Source: a bacterium 210917-DFI.7.65 (GTDB lineage: Bacteria; Bacillota; Clostridia; Oscillospirales; Oscillospiraceae). Taken from it: a stretch of 64,000 nucleotides of DNA. Shown in pieces: positions 54,362-62,993 of the stretch (positions are counted from its first letter, which is position 1; each line of letters begins with the position of its first letter). Where the stretch lies: NCBI GenBank assembly GCA_020555865.1, contig JAJCJJ010000003.1, forward strand, positions 62,001 through 126,000, written 5' to 3'. The notes under the pieces are model-generated. The model was given only the letters and a program-made list of their open reading frames with translations, did no database searches and was not told the DNA's origin. The position numbers and the translations under genes are program-made.

Positions 54362-55465
54362 TCACACAACCTGGCCGTCTGCAATGTGAAACACCTTTCC
54401 TTTGAGCAGCGCTCCCAGCCGGTCGTCTTCGCAGCAGGTGATGAACACCTGTCCGCCCTGAATGCGGTTGAGCACGAATTCCTGCCGCCGGGCGTCCAGC
54501 TCGCTGAGCACATCATCCAGCAGCAGCACCGGATATTCGCCCACAGTGTTTTTGTAAATCTCCCGCTCAGCCAGCTTGATGGACAGCGCAGCCGTCCGGG
54601 TCTGCCCCTGGGAAGAATAGGATTTTGCGCTGACGCCACCGATGAGCACCGCAAGATCGTCTTTGTGCGGCCCGGACAGGCACAGCCGGGCCGCGCGCTC
54701 TGCACACTCGTGCTCCCTCTGATGCTCCGACAGCTGCATAAACAGCGTAGACAGGTCGGCAAAAGGATCCGTCACTGTTTTGACCGTTTCATAGCGCAGC
54801 GTCAGCGTTTCCCGCCCACCGCTGCATTCCCGGTGGCTGGCTTCGGCATACTCGGCCAGCCGCGCGGCAAATTGTGCGCGGTAATGAATCACCGTCGCCC
54901 CGGCCAAGGCCATCTGATGGTTGAATTCCGGCAAAGCCGCCAGCAGATCCGGCCGCTCTTCGCTGTCGCGCAAAATGCGGGTTTTACTTTCATAAGCCTT
55001 GTTGTACCGCATCAGCGCCTGGGCGTATTTGGGCCGGAGCTGGCACAGGGCCGTGTCCATCAATTTTCGGCGGGCAGCGGCTCCATCGCGAATCAAAAAC
55101 AGATCCTCAGGGCAGAAATAGACGGTAAAAAGCACGCCGCTGCTCTGGGCGCCCCGGCGGACGCTGATACCGTTGACCGTCATTTTTTTCGGCCGCCCCC
55201 GCTGCAGCCGGGTTTCCAGCACAAAGTTCCGTTCCCGGGCAGAAACCGAAGCCCGCAGCAAAGCGCTGTCCGCCTCAAAACGGATCATCTCGCGGTCGCT
55301 GCGCGCCCGGGGCGAGCGGCCGGTGGAGAGACAGGCGATCGCTTCCAGCAGATTGGTCTTTCCCTGGGCATTTTCCCCATAGATCACATTGCAGCGTCCG
55401 TTAAAGGAAAAGTCCTGCGCCGGATAGTTGCGGAACTGCTGCAGGGAAAGGGTATCGACCCTCAT
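54362..55465 (-). CDS. recF: DNA replication and repair protein RecF
   Basis: This encodes 367 residues. SMC-like ATPase: Walker A in IYGENAQGKTNLLEAI, signature LSGPHKDDLAVLI and Walker B in PVLLLDDVLSELDARRQ. It loads RecA at single-strand gaps with RecO and RecR. The ATG overlaps the stop of yaaA by four bases. remB follows within 22 bp. Confidence 0.96.
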   Translation of the reverse strand: MRVDTLSLQQFRNYPAQDFSFNGRCNVIYGENAQGKTNLLEAIACLSTGRSPRARSDREMIRFEADSALLRASVSARERNFVLETRLQRGRPKKMTVNGISVRRGAQSSGVLFTVYFCPEDLFLIRDGAAARRKLMDTALCQLRPKYAQALMRYNKAYESKTRILRDSEERPDLLAALPEFNHQMALAGATVIHYRAQFAARLAEYAEASHRECSGGRETLTLRYETVKTVTDPFADLSTLFMQLSEHQREHECAERAARLCLSGPHKDDLAVLIGGVSAKSYSSQGQTRTAALSIKLAEREIYKNTVGEYPVLLLDDVLSELDARRQEFVLNRIQGGQVFITCCEDDRLGALLKGKVFHIADGQVV

Positions 55466-55677
55466 ACCTGCCGGGCCACAGCCGTCTCGTGGCCCTGATA
55501 GGACACCACATCGCCGGGATACAGTTTTTTACCGCGCATGGTACACGTTTCTCCGTTGACGCAGACTTGCCCCTCCTGAATGACAATCTTTCCCTCGCCG
55601 CCGGAGGACACCTGATGCGTCAGCTTGAGAAGATCCTGCAGTTTAATAAAATCGGTATGGATTGTTACGGTTTCCAT
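55462..55677 (-). CDS. yaaA: S4-domain RNA-binding protein YaaA
   Basis: This encodes 71 residues. METVTIHTDFIKLQDLLKLTH starts it, followed by the S4 pattern IQEGQVCVNGETCTMRGKKL and GDVV. It binds structured RNA, probably ribosomal; its place between dnaN and recF is conserved in Firmicutes. The end overlaps recF. Confidence 0.93.
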   Translation of the reverse strand: METVTIHTDFIKLQDLLKLTHQVSSGGEGKIVIQEGQVCVNGETCTMRGKKLYPGDVVSYQGHETAVARQV

Positions 55678-55699
55678 TCCAGGTTCCTTTCTTCTTCTG

Positions 55700-56812
55700 T
55701 TATTCCGCTTTCAGACGCACCGGCAGCACCATATAGAGAAAGTTTTCCTCCCCCTCAGTGGGTACGATGATCGCAGGCGTGATGCCGCTGTTCAGTTCAA
55801 TTTTTACTTCGTCCGCCGACGCATAGCGCAGCGCATCCATTAGATAGCGGTTGTTAAAGCCGATTTCCAGATCATTTCCGTTGCCGGCAATGGGGCAGCT
55901 GTCTTTGGCGTCGCCGTTGCCGGTGCGGGCCGAGAGCTTTACGCTGCCGTCGCCAAAAATACAGCGGATCGGGCTTTTCATTTTATCGGAAATCACCACG
56001 CTGACGCGGTCGATACTGCTCATCAGAGCGCGTTTGTCCGCTGTCAGCACAATGGGATTCTGGCGGGGAATGGCGTTTTTATAGTCGAGAAAATCGCCCT
56101 CCAGCCGGCGGCAGATCAGCTGCGTTTCACCCACCTCGAACTGCACATGGCGGGAGCCAAGGATCACCATTGCGCCGTCCTCGCTGTCGGAGCAGATCTT
56201 TTCCACTTCGTTGAGGGCACTGCCGGGCGCTACAAAAGTAAACGCGCCCCCTTCAAGCTTCTCATATTTTTCCCGGCGCAGAGCCAGCCGGAAACCGTCC
56301 ACCGAAACAATGGTCAGCATGCCGTCGCCAATTTCAAAAAGAGAACCGGTGTGCACAATGCGGCTTTCGTTCGTGGACACGGCAAAGGATGTACCGCCAA
56401 TCATGGCTTTGAGAATGTCCTGCCGGACTGTGCAGGTATAATCGTCTTCCACATCAGGAAGATCCGGAAAGTCCGCGGCATTCAGGCCGAGGATATGAAA
56501 ATCCGCGTCGCCGCAGGCCACGGAAACCATCAGCTTGTCGTCGCTGGAGAAAACGATCATATCGTCGGGCATTTTGCGGATAATGTCGCCGAACAGGCGG
56601 GCGTTCAGCACCAGTTCGCCGTCTTCGGTGATGTTGGCCTGGAAGCGGGAGCGGATGCCAAGCTGCATATTGTAGCCGCTGACTGTGAGATATCCGTTGC
56701 GTGCTTCCAGCAGCAGGCCCTCCAGCGCCGGAATGGAGCTTTTTGAAGCCACGGCCCGGGAGGCTGTGTTGATTGCGCTTTGCAGCAGCGCTTTTTCGCA
56801 GGAAAATTTCAT
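55700..56812 (-). CDS. dnaN: DNA polymerase III beta subunit (sliding clamp)
   Basis: This encodes 370 residues from MKFSCEKALLQSAIN at 56812 (GGAAGG upstream). An in-frame extension to 56992 would run through the origin region and is rejected. Three clamp folds are present with GLLLEARNGYLTVSGYN and the C-terminal FLYMVLPVRLK hydrophobic-cleft strand. It encircles DNA and tethers the polymerase. Transcribed away from the putative origin with yaaA and recF. Confidence 0.97.
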   Translation of the reverse strand: MKFSCEKALLQSAINTASRAVASKSSIPALEGLLLEARNGYLTVSGYNMQLGIRSRFQANITEDGELVLNARLFGDIIRKMPDDMIVFSSDDKLMVSVACGDADFHILGLNAADFPDLPDVEDDYTCTVRQDILKAMIGGTSFAVSTNESRIVHTGSLFEIGDGMLTIVSVDGFRLALRREKYEKLEGGAFTFVAPGSALNEVEKICSDSEDGAMVILGSRHVQFEVGETQLICRRLEGDFLDYKNAIPRQNPIVLTADKRALMSSIDRVSVVISDKMKSPIRCIFGDGSVKLSARTGNGDAKDSCPIAGNGNDLEIGFNNRYLMDALRYASADEVKIELNSGITPAIIVPTEGEENFLYMVLPVRLKAE

Positions 56813-57074
56813 AAGGCGTACCGTCCTTCCAAAGTTCGCTTTGTTAAAAAACTGTTTTTTTGAAAAAAAGAATAGAATAAAATGCAGTATCAGCAGTAGG
56901 GGGCCGGGAAATGTGGAAAAGTGGGAAATGGCGAGAGAGGGCAAAGGAAAGCGCATCCACAGGGATGTGGAAAATTTTTGCCGGTTTTCCACGGCGCGCT
57001 GAAAGAAAAAAGTTTTCCCCAGCCGGTGCAGAATTTTCCACGGGAAATGTGGAAAAAAGCATGCAGAAAAGAAA
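56813..57074. other. Putative replication origin (oriC) in the dnaA-dnaN gap
   Basis: Six DnaA-box-like sites lie in 150 bp: TGTGGAAAA at 56912-56920, 56966-56974 and 57048-57056; TTTTCCACG at 56985-56993 and 57034-57042; and GCATCCACA at 56953-56961. An AT-rich stretch at 56841-56888 is a candidate unwinding element. Gene strands diverge around this region. Most boxes carry A where the E. coli consensus has T. Confidence 0.8.
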
Positions 57075-58391
57075 TCAGTTTTTGGCGTTGATATTGGCTG
57101 TGATAGCCTTCACAGTCTCGGCAAAAGCGGGGCTTTTGTTCATTTGTTTTTCCACCTTTTCAATAGAATGCATTACGGTGGTGTGGTCGCGGCCGTCGAA
57201 TTCCTTTCCGATCTCACTCAAAGAGAGATTGGTCAGGCGGCGGATGAGATACATAGCCACCTGGCGTGCGGTGGCGGCTTCTTTGAAGCGCTGCTGCCCC
57301 CGCAGCACCCGCTCCTCCAGATTGTAATACTTGCTGATTTCGGAAATCACCAGAGAGGCGGAGGGAACAAACTCGTTGTCCTTTTTCAGCATATCGCGCA
57401 CGGCGCGGGCAGTGCTCTCTTCGTCGATGTCATTGCCCAGCAACTCGCGGTAAGCGAGGATTTTCTTCACTGTGCCTTCAATCTGCCGCACGTTGGCGGT
57501 GACGTTTTCCGCAATATACGTGCAGATGGAGTCCGGCAGGGGCGTACCCAGCTGCATGGCTTTGTTCTTGATGATGGCCATGCGGGTTTCATAGTCCGGC
57601 GGCTGAATATCTGCCAGCAGGCCCCACTCAAAGCGGGTCTTGAGGCGATCCTCCAGCGCCGTCATTTCCTTGGGCGGCCGGTCGGAAGTCAGTACGATCT
57701 GCCGCCGGGCCTCATAGAGGGTGTTGAAGGTGTGGAAAAATTCTTCCTGCGTCTCTTTTTTGCCGGCGATGAACTGCACGTCGTCCACCAGCAGGATGTC
57801 CGCATCACGGTATTTGTTGTGAAATTCCAGCTGTTTACCTTCGCGAATCGCCTGAATCAGGGCGTTGGTGAAATCGTCGCCTTTGATATAGACGATTTTG
57901 GCCCCGGAATTGTGCTGGCGGATGGAATGGGCGATGGCATAGATCAGGTGGGTTTTGCCCAGGCCTGAGTCGCCGTAAATCAGCAGGGGGTTATAGGACT
58001 CCGCCGGCGCGTCGGCCACAGCCCGGGCCGCAGCATGCGCCAGCTGGTTGGATTTGCCCACCACGAAGTTTTCGAACGTAAATTCGCCCGATTCGATCAG
58101 GGATGTGGGTTTTGCCACGATACCCTTGCAGTAGGAATTGTAGTCTTCGTCGCCCAGAAGCCGCACTTCAAAGGTGGCGGAAAAAATATCGCGCAGCGCG
58201 GCCTGAATGTTTCCGAGAAAGCGCTGCTCAATGTTGCTGCGCTTGAAGTCCGACGGGCAGTGGAGGATGAATACATCCTTTTCCAGCCCCACGGCGCTCA
58301 CGTCATCGAACCATGTGTTAATGGTTGTCTCCGACAGCTCGCCCTTCATGCGCTCGAGAATGTTGCTCCAGATGTCGGCAATGGAATTCAT
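57075..58391 (-). CDS. dnaA: Chromosomal replication initiator DnaA
   Basis: This encodes 438 residues from MNSIADIWSNILERMKG at 58391 (GGAG upstream). Domain I covers about 1-85. Domain III (AAA+) has LLIYGDSGLGKTHLIYAIAH near residue 143 and DILLVDDVQFIAGK. Domain IV ends with the DNA-binding signature FDGRDHTTVMHSIEKVEK. It binds the boxes in the adjacent gap to open the origin. Upstream in-frame codons to 58550 lack a ribosome site. Confidence 0.97.
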   Translation of the reverse strand: MNSIADIWSNILERMKGELSETTINTWFDDVSAVGLEKDVFILHCPSDFKRSNIEQRFLGNIQAALRDIFSATFEVRLLGDEDYNSYCKGIVAKPTSLIESGEFTFENFVVGKSNQLAHAAARAVADAPAESYNPLLIYGDSGLGKTHLIYAIAHSIRQHNSGAKIVYIKGDDFTNALIQAIREGKQLEFHNKYRDADILLVDDVQFIAGKKETQEEFFHTFNTLYEARRQIVLTSDRPPKEMTALEDRLKTRFEWGLLADIQPPDYETRMAIIKNKAMQLGTPLPDSICTYIAENVTANVRQIEGTVKKILAYRELLGNDIDEESTARAVRDMLKKDNEFVPSASLVISEISKYYNLEERVLRGQQRFKEAATARQVAMYLIRRLTNLSLSEIGKEFDGRDHTTVMHSIEKVEKQMNKSPAFAETVKAITANINAKN

Positions 58392-58565
58392 ATGATCCGT
58401 TTCGCTCCTTTTTTCTTTACAGATTTTCTGCGCAGGGACGGAGACGGCCCCTGCACAGAAAGGGCGCGCCAGTGGAAAAGTTGCACGTCCGCGTGCCACA
58501 GAATCTGCAAAATGAGCGCTTTTTTGGGGGAAAGGCGCAAAAAAGCGCAAAATAATACATCTAAA

Positions 58566-58594
58566 ATTATAGCAAAAAGGAGGGAAGCTGTCTA
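58566..58594 (-). promoter_or_regulatory. Promoter of dnaA
   Basis: On the minus strand TAGACA (58589-58594), a 17-base spacer and TATAAT (58566-58571), leaving a leader of about 165 bases. The region 58392-58565 holds no gene. Confidence 0.7.
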
Positions 58595-58748
58595 TACATA
58601 TTCAATCTATTATACTGATTTTTTTGTGCGAAAGAAGTCTATATCTGGTGTTTTTTTCAAAAGGGCGGGCAAGATATGGGGCCGCGGCGTTCTGCTGCAG
58701 AAAAGTAATCAAAAACGGAAAAAAAGAGAACAAAAACGGATATTTTCA

Positions 58749-58777
58749 TTGACAGATGGACATTCTTTCGATATAAT
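58749..58777 (+). promoter_or_regulatory. Consensus promoter of rpmH
   Basis: A perfect TTGACA-N17-TATAAT, 133 bp before the rpmH start, as expected for a strongly expressed ribosomal gene. Confidence 0.88.
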
Positions 58778-58909
58778 ATCATCTGCGCTTTTATGCGATT
58801 GAAACAGTCAACTGCGGGGTGAGTGGCATGCTGCCCTCGCCCGCCGTCGAGTAAGCGCGGGAAAATCAGTTTTTCCGCCGGAAAAATCTTTCAGGAGGTG
58901 TAGTTCAAA

Positions 58910-59047
58910 ATGACGAAGCGTACTTACCAGCCCAAGAAGCTGCATGCTTCCAAGGTCCATGGTTTCCGCAAGAGAATGTCTACTGCCAACGGCCGCAAGG
59001 TTCTCGCCCGCCGCCGTGCAAAGGGCCGTCTGAGCCTGAGCAAGTAA
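58910..59047 (+). CDS. rpmH: 50S ribosomal protein L34
   Basis: This encodes 45 residues, beginning [19 protein letters not shown] and ending [12 protein letters not shown], with AGGAGGTG upstream. It is very basic and typical of L34 (usually 44 residues). Its position opposite dnaA and before rnpA is the classic origin-proximal arrangement. Confidence 0.97.
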   Translation: MTKRTYQPKKLHASKVHGFRKRMSTANGRKVLARRRAKGRLSLSK

Positions 59048-59175
59048 GAGGCGCCATGGCTTTCGCCGCACCGCAAAATGATAGGATCTGACAGGGACGG
59101 TTTTATTTGTTTTTTCAAAGCAAAAGAAATCGTCCCTTGAAGTGCGCAAGTGGAAGGAAAGGAAGAGGACAGGTT

Positions 59176-59523
59176 GTGAAGCGTTCGGTCACCATCAAGG
59201 AGAATTATGAGTTCCGGCGGCTGTATGCCAAGGGCGCATCTGCGGTTCTCCCGTCCGTGGTGGTCTATTGCCGGAAAAACGGCCGCGCGCACAACCGTCT
59301 TGGCGTTACCGTCAGCACAAAACTGGGCCATGCCGTGGTGCGCAACCGTGCCCGGCGCAGGTTGCGGGAACTGTTCCGTCTGAGCCAGAACCATATGGCT
59401 CAGGGATGGGACGTGCTTTTGGTGGCCCGTGGCCGCACGGCCCGCTGCCCGCACAGTATGCTGCAGCGGGATTACGACCGCGCTCTGGCCCAGCTGGGCC
59501 TGGTGCAGGAGGACAAGCCGTGA
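59176..59523 (+). CDS. rnpA: Ribonuclease P protein component
   Basis: This encodes 115 residues with a GTG start at 59176: [19 protein letters not shown]. The RNR motif [17 protein letters not shown] is complete. It assists the RNase P RNA in maturing tRNA 5' ends. The 128 bp between rpmH and rnpA contain an inverted repeat (AGGGACG ... CGTCCCT, 59092-59137) that may set mRNA levels. The stop overlaps yidD. Confidence 0.95.
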   Translation: MKRSVTIKENYEFRRLYAKGASAVLPSVVVYCRKNGRAHNRLGVTVSTKLGHAVVRNRARRRLRELFRLSQNHMAQGWDVLLVARGRTARCPHSMLQRDYDRALAQLGLVQEDKP

Positions 59524-59729
59524 AGCACGTGCTGATTTTCCTTGTGAAATTCTACCGCAAATGGATCTCTCCCATGCACCGTCCCTGCTGCCGTTATATT
59601 CCCACCTGCTCGCAGTACGCGCTGCAGGCTCTGGAAAAATACGGCGCGCTCAAGGGCGGCTGGCTGGCGCTGCGGCGCATCCTGCGGTGCAACCCGCTCC
59701 ACAAGGGCGGATACGATCCCGTTCCCTGA
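59520..59729 (+). CDS. yidD: Membrane protein insertion efficiency factor YidD
   Basis: This encodes 69 residues with a GTG start overlapping the rnpA stop by four bases. [29 protein letters not shown] and [19 protein letters not shown] are the conserved blocks, with an amphipathic first helix. It aids YidC-dependent membrane insertion. Confidence 0.95.
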   Translation: MKHVLIFLVKFYRKWISPMHRPCCRYIPTCSQYALQALEKYGALKGGWLALRRILRCNPLHKGGYDPVP

Positions 59730-59906
59730 TGGAACGGAGGAGGGGAACCCTGCCCCTCAAAATTGCCCTGCGGAGGCAATCCCCCTCTTTCGAGGGGATG
59801 TACCTTGGAAAATGACCCCGCTCCGCCGCAGGCGGCAGTCCGCAGACTGAAGGGGAAAATCAGAAGAAGGGATCTGTCCCTTCTTCACTCGGAAAGGAAC
59901 CACACA

Positions 59907-61067
59907 ATGTTAATTCTGATGAGACTCATTATGTGGCCGTTTTCTCTGCTGTTGTATCTGATGTATCTGATCACCGGTTCTTACGGCTGGTCTATTGTGC
60001 TCTTTGCGGTGGCCATCAAGCTGATCATGCTTTATCCCAGCGCAAAGTCCAAGCGCAATACCATGCACATGGCCCGGATGAATCCGAAGATGCAGGAGAT
60101 CAAAAAGCGCTGCGGAAACGACCAGGAACGGTACGCCATGGAAATCCAGAAGCTGTACCAGTCCGAACATGTGAATCCTTTGGGCGGATGTTTATGGAGT
60201 TTTCTGCCTCTGCCCATTCTGATCGCACTGTACGGTATCATTCGCCGCCCTGTGCTGAACTTCATGCTGATCAATATGGCGCGTCCCGAAGCGCTGGAAA
60301 AGGTGGAGGCGCTGAAGCAGGCCCTGATCAACATCGGTTACGAATTTCCTCAAAGCCAGCAGGCTTATGAAGAAATCCAGATCGCCAAAGGCATTTTTGA
60401 ACACCCCGACGCCATGCAGGCCATTGTGCCCCAGGTATTCCCCATTGATTTTAACTTCCTGGGCTTCATCGACCTGACGGCCATTCCCTGGAGCGCCTTC
60501 GGCCAGCTCCAGCAGGGCAATGTATCCCTGGCAACGTTTGCCCTGATCCTGATCCCCATTGTTTCCGGTTTGCTGAACCTGGCGCTGAGCGTGGTTTCCA
60601 TGCGCACCAGCATCAATACTGACCCGGCCATGAAGAGCCAGCAGACCATGATGATGGTTATGATGCCCCTGATGAGCGTTTACATCGGCTTCATCCTGCC
60701 CGCTTCTCTGGGTATCTACTGGATTGCCATGAGCGTGTTCTCCATTGTGCAGGAACTGATCCTGCAGAAATATTACGGCGCCAAGCTGGATAAGGAAGAG
60801 GCCGCGCGCGAAGAAGCGGCCCGGCAGGACCGCATCCGCCGCATGGAGGCGGCCAAGAACCGTCCCCAGGTGCAGGACCGCAACACCAGCAAGGAAAAGC
60901 GCAAGCGTCAGAATCAGTCCGGCGCAGCGCCCCAAAAGAAGAAGAAAAACAGCACCACCGAAGCCGGCCGCGTGGGCGACCGGCCCTACGCCAGAGGCCG
61001 TTCGTTCGGCAATCATTACGATGAGCTGGATGAAGAACCGTCCTCGGACGAAACTACGGATCAGTAA
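59907..61067 (+). CDS. yidC: YidC/Oxa1-family membrane insertase
   Basis: This encodes 386 residues from MLILMRLIMWPFSLL at 59907 (GGAAAGGAA). Typical parts: YGWSIVLFAVAIKLIMLYP, the cytoplasmic hairpin MNPKMQEIKKRCGNDQERYAMEIQ (shown here only in part as its key residues K, E, R), GGCLWSFLPLPILIALYGII and the last helices. There is no lipobox, unlike many Firmicute SpoIIIJ proteins. A long Lys/Arg-rich tail of about 80 residues may touch the ribosome. The 177 bp before it hold small hairpins but no gene. Confidence 0.94.
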   Translation: MLILMRLIMWPFSLLLYLMYLITGSYGWSIVLFAVAIKLIMLYPSAKSKRNTMHMARMNPKMQEIKKRCGNDQERYAMEIQKLYQSEHVNPLGGCLWSFLPLPILIALYGIIRRPVLNFMLINMARPEALEKVEALKQALINIGYEFPQSQQAYEEIQIAKGIFEHPDAMQAIVPQVFPIDFNFLGFIDLTAIPWSAFGQLQQGNVSLATFALILIPIVSGLLNLALSVVSMRTSINTDPAMKSQQTMMMVMMPLMSVYIGFILPASLGIYWIAMSVFSIVQELILQKYYGAKLDKEEAAREEAARQDRIRRMEAAKNRPQVQDRNTSKEKRKRQNQSGAAPQKKKKNSTTEAGRVGDRPYARGRSFGNHYDELDEEPSSDETTDQ

Positions 61068-61079
61068 GGAGCTTGCCGT

Positions 61080-61880
61080 ATGACAAAGTATATTGAAACG
61101 ACGGGCAAGACGGAGGAAGAGGCCATCGAAAAGGCTCTGGCGCAGCTGGGGCTGGAACGGGACGATGTGTCCGTTGAATTGATTGAGCGCGCCAAAAGCG
61201 GCTTTTTGGGCCTGGGCGGCAATCCGGCCCGGGTGCGTGTCAGCTATGAGGCGCCGGAGGAAGCGGAAGAAAGCGCGCCGGCGCCCTCCGAACCAGTTGC
61301 TGCAGCGCCCTGCGCCGCGGCAGCGGAATCTTCCGAAGAAACTATGCCCGCCCCGAAAAACGCTGTGTCCACCGCTGCGGACGATGAAAAGGCGGAAAAG
61401 ATCCAGGCTTTCCTGACCGGCCTGCTGGCCCATTTGGACAGCAATGCGGTGCCGGAGATTACTGTGGATGAAGAAGGCCATTATAAAGTCACGTTGGTGG
61501 GCGAGCATCTGGGCCAGCTGATCGGCCGCCGGGGCGAGACCCTGGACGCGATCCAGCAGCTGACCAACTATGCTGTGAACCACGGCGCAGACCATCGCGT
61601 GCGTATCCATGTGGATGCGGAAAATTACCGCGCCAAGCGCGAGCAGACGCTGGAAGCGCTGGCCCGCAAGGTGGCGGCAAAAGTAGTGCGCCTGCGCCGC
61701 AATGTGACGCTGGAACCCATGAACGCCTATGAGCGCCATGTGATCCATAGCGCCCTGCAGGATTATCCCGGTGTGTCCACCGGCTCCATCGGCACAGAAC
61801 CGAACCGCCGTGTGGTTGTTCACTATGAACGCTCCGGCGGACGGAGCAGCAGTGGATATTCCAACCACGAGCGGCAGTGA
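61080..61880 (+). CDS. khpB: KhpB/Jag (EloR) RNA-binding protein
   Basis: This encodes 266 residues. The Jag-N domain (KYIETTGKTEEEAIEKALAQ ... AKSGFLGLGGNPARV) covers 1-60, an acidic Ala/Glu/Pro linker follows to about 105, then a KH domain with LIGRRGETLDAIQQLTNYAVN and an R3H domain (RNVTLEPMNAYERHVIHSALQ ... TGSIGTEPNRRVVV). It binds RNA with KhpA and influences cell elongation and division. mnmE, the usual next gene, is not found in the window; the repeat island follows instead. Confidence 0.95.
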   Translation: MTKYIETTGKTEEEAIEKALAQLGLERDDVSVELIERAKSGFLGLGGNPARVRVSYEAPEEAEESAPAPSEPVAAAPCAAAAESSEETMPAPKNAVSTAADDEKAEKIQAFLTGLLAHLDSNAVPEITVDEEGHYKVTLVGEHLGQLIGRRGETLDAIQQLTNYAVNHGADHRVRIHVDAENYRAKREQTLEALARKVAAKVVRLRRNVTLEPMNAYERHVIHSALQDYPGVSTGSIGTEPNRRVVVHYERSGGRSSSGYSNHERQ

Positions 61881-61886
61881 AATAAG

Positions 61887-61919
61887 AATCCCCCGGCGGG
61901 CAGCCGGGGGATTTTTTTG
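61887..61919 (+). terminator. Terminator after khpB
   Basis: Stem TCCCCCGGC/GCCGGGGGA with a short loop, followed by seven T. The repeat island begins directly after it. Confidence 0.9.
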
Positions 61920-61939
61920 CCCCGCTGGGGGGCTTTTTT

Positions 61940-62162
61940 CTCCTCTTGGAAGAGGGGGGAACGTTTGCGCCCCACATTTCTTTTTCTCTCGCGAGAGAAA
62001 AAGAAACGTGCCGCGCCCGGTACAAAGAAAAAGAGCGCTGGGAGCGGCTTTCGTGGCGAAAGCTGCTCCTTTTTCGTTCGTGCTCTACGTCCTGGTAGCG
62101 GGTGTCTTGGTGCTATGCGGACTGGTTTCACCTTTTGCGCCGCTGCCGCTGACAGGTGCGGG
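61940..62162 (+). repeat. Dispersed structured repeat, copy D (+)
   Basis: Left unit CTCCTCTTGGAAGAGG at 61940, a palindrome centred on TCGCGA (about 61976-62007), hairpin body, variable window near 62092-62105 and right end GCTGCCGCTGACAGGTGCGG. A CCCCGC...GGGG hairpin with T6 (61919-61939) precedes it, similar to the left extension of copies E and F. Confidence 0.9.
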
Positions 62163-62246
62163 TGGGCTGGCTTTTATGTTGAAAAATCTTGCTTTTCATT
62201 GGAAAACTGCGGCGTCGTATGGGGATCGGGATACTGTATGGCAGGG

Positions 62247-62275
62247 TTGACAGAGTTAAGGCAGCAGCCTATAAT
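62247..62275 (+). promoter_or_regulatory. Perfect consensus promoter of the antisense RNA
   Basis: TTGACA (62247-62252), exactly 17 bases, TATAAT (62270-62275). No plus-strand gene follows; transcription would run toward the convergent 28-residue peptide gene. Confidence 0.85.
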
Positions 62276-62281
62276 ATAAAT

Positions 62282-62371
62282 AGAAAAGGGCGCTGCCGAT
62301 AAGCGGTTAGCCTGTTAAGCTTGCGAAATGATCGCCGTACTTGTCAGGGTTCCGGCGGTCATTTCTTTTTA
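62282..62371 (+). ncRNA. Predicted antisense RNA (type I antitoxin)
   Basis: Transcription from the consensus promoter should begin near 62282. A 12-bp stem with one G-T pair (62326-62337, 62353-62364) runs into TTTCTTTTT, a rho-independent terminator, giving an RNA of about 90 bases. Its 3' part is complementary to the last codons and 3' UTR of the toxin-like gene at 62359-62445. Ends are inferred, not measured. Confidence 0.6.
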
Positions 62372-62445
62372 TTGGCCTGAAAAAACAGGCCGATAATGCC
62401 AACGATTAAGATACCGATCTGAATCAGATCCGAATATGTAACCAT
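62359..62445 (-). CDS. Holin-like small membrane toxin (type I TA)
   Basis: This encodes only 28 residues, starting MVTYSDLIQIGILIVGIIG and ending FFQANKKK. One hydrophobic helix (about residues 7-23) with a Lys-rich end is the standard make-up of type I membrane toxins and resembles the annotated putative holin-like toxins of Firmicutes. The ribosome site AAAGGGGGG is six bases from the ATG and can pair with an upstream GCCCC, which would hide it. A promoter at 62547-62575 gives a leader of about 100 bases, and a convergent antisense RNA overlaps the 3' end. Expression would damage the membrane; toxicity is inferred from design only. Confidence 0.7.
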   Translation of the reverse strand: MVTYSDLIQIGILIVGIIGLFFQANKKK

Positions 62446-62546
62446 AAGCAGCCCCCCTTTCCGAGGGGCAAAGAACATACCCCTCCATCATTCCGGAGAA
62501 TGAATTCAGGGCCAACCGCCTACCGTTTTTTGGCAGCGCCGCAATC

Positions 62547-62575
62547 AGAATACCATACATTTCTGTGGAGGACAA
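62547..62575 (-). promoter_or_regulatory. Promoter of the toxin-like gene
   Basis: On the minus strand TTGTCC (62570-62575), a 17-base spacer and TATTCT (62547-62552). Confidence 0.6.
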
Positions 62576-62587
62576 GCCCACGGCCTT

Positions 62588-62865
62588 TTGCTTTCCTTCT
62601 TGGAAAAAGGGGGGATGGTTGCGCCCCGCAACGGGGTGTTTTTTGCTCCTCTTGGAAGAGGGGGGACGTTTGCGCCCCACATTTCTTTTTCTCTTGCGAG
62701 AGAAAAAGAAACGTGCCGCGCCCGGTACAAAGAAAAAGAGCGCTTGGAGCGGCTTTCGTGGCGAAAGCTGCTCCTTTTTCGTTTGTGCTCTATGTCCTGA
62801 TGGCAGTATCTTGGTGCTATGCGGACTGGTTTCACCTTTTGTGCCGCTGCCGCTGACAGGTACGC
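62588..62865 (+). repeat. Dispersed structured repeat, copy E (+)
   Basis: Two left units in tandem (TTCTTGGAAAAAGG then CTCCTCTTGGAAGAGG), separated by a CCCCGCAACGGGG hairpin and T6. The palindrome has one change (CTTGCGAG). Body, variable window near 62800-62812 and right end are complete. It lies 129 bp before the first RHH gene of cassette 2. Confidence 0.9.
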
Positions 62866-62993
62866 TTTTCCTTTTATTGTGCATCTGAACAAAATGAATA
62901 AACATAGTTTTCCCCTCTATCAGGATACCCTGCAAAAAGGGAAATGTAGAACGGTGATGTTTTTGCTACAATAAAGCAGAAGAGGTGAGATCT

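Noticed and set aside
56813..56992. N-terminal extension of dnaN into the dnaA-dnaN gap
   Set aside because: It would run through DnaA boxes and the AT-rich block, and the ATG at 56812 has a ribosome site and matches the family start.
61917..62279. Open frames through the repeat copies (also at 62565-62888, 63349-63792, 38484-38900 and others)
   Set aside because: The frames read through palindromes in several phases and both strands with the same low-complexity Lys/Arg/Phe peptides. They differ in start and end between copies and lack ribosome sites, so I treat the repeat as non-coding.
62369..62935. A 188-codon minus-strand frame overlapping the toxin-like gene
   Set aside because: It is built mostly from repeat copy E read backward; the 28-residue frame has the ribosome site, promoter and family-like sequence.
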